DNA of 64,000 nt from Chitinophaga agrisoli (GTDB lineage Bacteria; Bacteroidota; Bacteroidia; Chitinophagales; Chitinophagaceae). The notes under the pieces are model-generated. The model ran no database searches. It had not been told where the DNA came from and saw only the letters and a list, made by a program, of their open reading frames with translations. Where the stretch lies: assembly GCF_008386695.1 (NCBI RefSeq), contig NZ_VUOC01000004.1, forward strand, positions 2,048,327 to 2,112,326. The letters are read 5' to 3'. The translations under genes were made by a program, and so were the position numbers. How positions within the stretch are numbered: the first letter of the stretch is position 1; every line of letters starts with the position of its first letter. This document shows positions 62,715 through 64,000 of this stretch, in pieces.

Positions 62715-63509
62715 ATGGATATGCATATGGACCTCAGCACAGAACTGACAGGCAAAACCGCCCTGGTGACCGGCGGTACAAAAGGAGCAGGTAAAGCCAT
62801 CGCAGAACGCCTGGCGCAGGCCGGCGCGCAAGTGATCATCAGCGCCAGGAACGCAGCTACAGATACACAACCTAATCTTCATTTTATAGCGGCAGACCTG
62901 GGCACCGCAACCGGCGCCGCGCACCTGGTCAGCGAGATCAAAGCCAGCTATGGCGGCGTAGACATACTGGTAAATAACCTGGGCGGCTCGGACACACCAG
63001 GCGGCGGTTTCAGCGCTTTAACGGATGAGCACTGGCTGCAAACCCTGCAGGCTAACCTCATGGCCCCCGTGCGGCTGGATAGGGCGCTATTACCCTATAT
63101 GCTGGAACGTGGCGCCGGCGTGATCATCCACATCTCTTCCATACAGGCCAGGATGCCGCTATATGAATCAACCCTGCCGTATGCAGCTGCCAAAGCAGGA
63201 TTGACCAATTACAGCAAAAGCCTTTCCAACGAAGTAGCGCCTAAAGGAATACGCGTATTAACCGTATCTCCCGGTTTTATCCAGACTACGGCAGCAGTAG
63301 CATTTATAAAACAATTAGCAGAAGGAGCAGGCCAAACTTACGATGAAGCTTTACAGTCGTTATTGCATACCCTGGGCGGTATTCCTATTGGCAGGCCTGC
63401 CCAGCCGGAGGACATAGCGGAGTTTGTCGCCTACCTGGTATCGCCACGGGCAGCTTATTTAACAGGTACGGAGTATGTGATTGATGGTGGTACCTTACCA
63501 ACGATCTAG
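62715..63509 (+). CDS. SDR-family oxidoreductase controlled by HxlR
   Basis: From ATG 62715 the protein has 264 residues. It is a classical SDR: TALVTGGTKGAGKAIAERL (coenzyme site), LVNNLGGSD, Ser in IHISSIQ and the catalytic YAAAK, then VSPGFIQT. The C-terminal GTEYVIDGGTLPT closes the fold. An ATG nine codons upstream lies inside the predicted promoter and is rejected. HxlR regulators commonly control such reductases in responses to reactive electrophiles or quinones; the substrate here is unknown. Confidence 0.92.
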   Translation: MDMHMDLSTELTGKTALVTGGTKGAGKAIAERLAQAGAQVIISARNAATDTQPNLHFIAADLGTATGAAHLVSEIKASYGGVDILVNNLGGSDTPGGGFSALTDEHWLQTLQANLMAPVRLDRALLPYMLERGAGVIIHISSIQARMPLYESTLPYAAAKAGLTNYSKSLSNEVAPKGIRVLTVSPGFIQTTAAVAFIKQLAEGAGQTYDEALQSLLHTLGGIPIGRPAQPEDIAEFVAYLVSPRAAYLTGTEYVIDGGTLPTI

Positions 63510-63535
63510 CGGCGCCTTATTTAACCATATCCGTA

Positions 63536-63566
63536 AAGTTCCGCCGGTAACAGGTGGAACTTTTTT
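63536..63566. terminator. Bidirectional rho-independent terminator
   Basis: A stem of AAGTTCCGCC paired with GGTGGAACTT (one mismatch, seven-base loop) followed by TTTTTT lies between the convergent SDR and nucleoside hydrolase genes. Confidence 0.8.
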
Positions 63567-64000
63567 ATTTAGGCTGATGGTGCATCAGTGATTCGATGTA
63601 TTCTTGCAACTTTAGCTTCTCTCCCTCTTTCAACTCCAGCAATGTAAACCGCTCACCAGGTATCAGCGTGTTGCTGCCATCTGCTTCTATCCGCAGGTTG
63701 ATCTTTCTTTCATTAAACCAGGGCTGCGGGGTTTTGATCGCTACCAGTACCGCTGTCTGGTCCCAGCTCATACGGCCCTGGGTATTTTTATCTTTCTCAA
63801 GCGCAATGCTAAAAGCATCCTTTACCGGGCTGTCTGTAATAGCAGCATCCTTTGTAAGCGGTATACCCGTATGCAGCTGTTCCCCTACTTCCAAGGGACT
63901 TAAAGTGATAGGCGTTTCCCATTGTTCAAATACGGCACGCGCTGCTTCCGTATCTACATACACATTATACTCCCGCCCCTTTTCCTTACCTGGCGGCACA
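63565..64000 (-). CDS. Inosine-uridine-type nucleoside hydrolase, N-terminus outside the window
   Basis: Only the last 145 codons are present; the frame continues past the right edge, so the GTG at 63999 is an internal Val codon. EYNVYVDTEAARAVFEQW, PITLSPLEVGEQL and SWDQTAVLVAI match the C-terminal half of IUNH-type nucleoside hydrolases, where the Asp of WDQ helps bind the ribose-coordinating calcium. These enzymes split nucleosides into base and ribose. The N-terminal DxDxxxDD motif is not in the window. Confidence 0.8.
   Translation of the reverse strand, partial: VPPGKEKGREYNVYVDTEAARAVFEQWETPITLSPLEVGEQLHTGIPLTKDAAITDSPVKDAFSIALEKDKNTQGRMSWDQTAVLVAIKTPQPWFNERKINLRIEADGSNTLIPGERFTLLELKEGEKLKLQEYIESLMHHQPK

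Overview
The window looks like chromosomal DNA of a Bacteroidota, most probably a Chitinophaga-like member of the Chitinophagaceae. This is an inference from gene content: a SusC/SusD outer-membrane pair with its own ECF sigma factor and FecR-type anti-sigma factor, lipoproteins with a Bacteroidota-style Cys, an STN-bearing TonB-dependent transporter, a Bacteroidota tricorn-like S41 peptidase, and promoters of the TTTG-N20-TAnnTTTG kind. I saw no tRNA, rRNA, CRISPR array or complete insertion sequence.

Layout. (1) 1-10.5 kb: a nutrient-uptake locus. An esterase (cut by the left edge), a thioredoxin-fold protein, SusD and SusC are on the minus strand. Diverging from them is a sigma/FecR pair on the plus strand, followed by an unusual small FecR-like protein that keeps only the membrane segment and the C-terminal domain. 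(2) 10.5-15.0 kb: five tightly overlapping minus-strand genes for glycosyltransferases, a satellite of the exopolysaccharide locus further on. (3) 15.1-21.8 kb: a lone HNH protein, a two-gene unit (phosphosulfolactate synthase plus a large ThuA/sugar-dehydrogenase/PKD/cytochrome c lipoprotein), an AT-rich scar with the remnant of a second SusC and an orphan gene, and a VOC protein. (4) 21.9-37.7 kb: an almost unidirectional Wzx/Wzy-type exopolysaccharide cluster: acyltransferase, Wza-like exporter, Wzc-like tyrosine kinase, Wzx flippase, Wzy-like polymerase, WcaJ-like initiating transferase, glycosyltransferases and four FkbM methyltransferases. (5) 37.8-48.1 kb: small secreted proteins, a degenerate SDR, a MarR/universal-stress-protein pair, and a 1944-residue alpha-2-macroglobulin-like protein with an inserted TonB-plug domain. 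(6) 48.1-54.0 kb: a molybdenum oxidoreductase operon of assimilatory-nitrate-reductase type (TDT-family channel, cytochrome-b-like subunit broken by an apparent one-base frameshift, Mo-bisMGD catalytic subunit, four-cluster ferredoxin, Rieske protein, small membrane protein). (7) 54.2-64 kb: a tricorn-like peptidase, a Nudix hydrolase, an ArsR/SRPBCC pair, a small disordered protein with an SDR, a type-B carboxylesterase, a divergent HxlR/SDR pair, and a nucleoside hydrolase cut by the right edge.

Functional reading. The sigma factor, FecR and STN-type SusC form a plausible cell-surface signalling loop for the SusCD pair. The kb 22-37 genes supply every class of step for one surface polysaccharide: initiation, chain building, methyl/acyl decoration, flipping, polymerisation and export. 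The kb 10-15 glycosyltransferases probably help, because one has a close paralog inside the main cluster. Three regulator genes (MarR, ArsR, HxlR) each have a palindromic operator placed on or beside a recognisable promoter, so autoregulation can be proposed from sequence alone. The most interesting leads are the stripped-down FecR, the A2M/TonB-plug fusion, the nitrate-type redox operon with its frameshift and helically phased upstream repeats, and the receptor-remnant scar at 19.9-21.1 kb.
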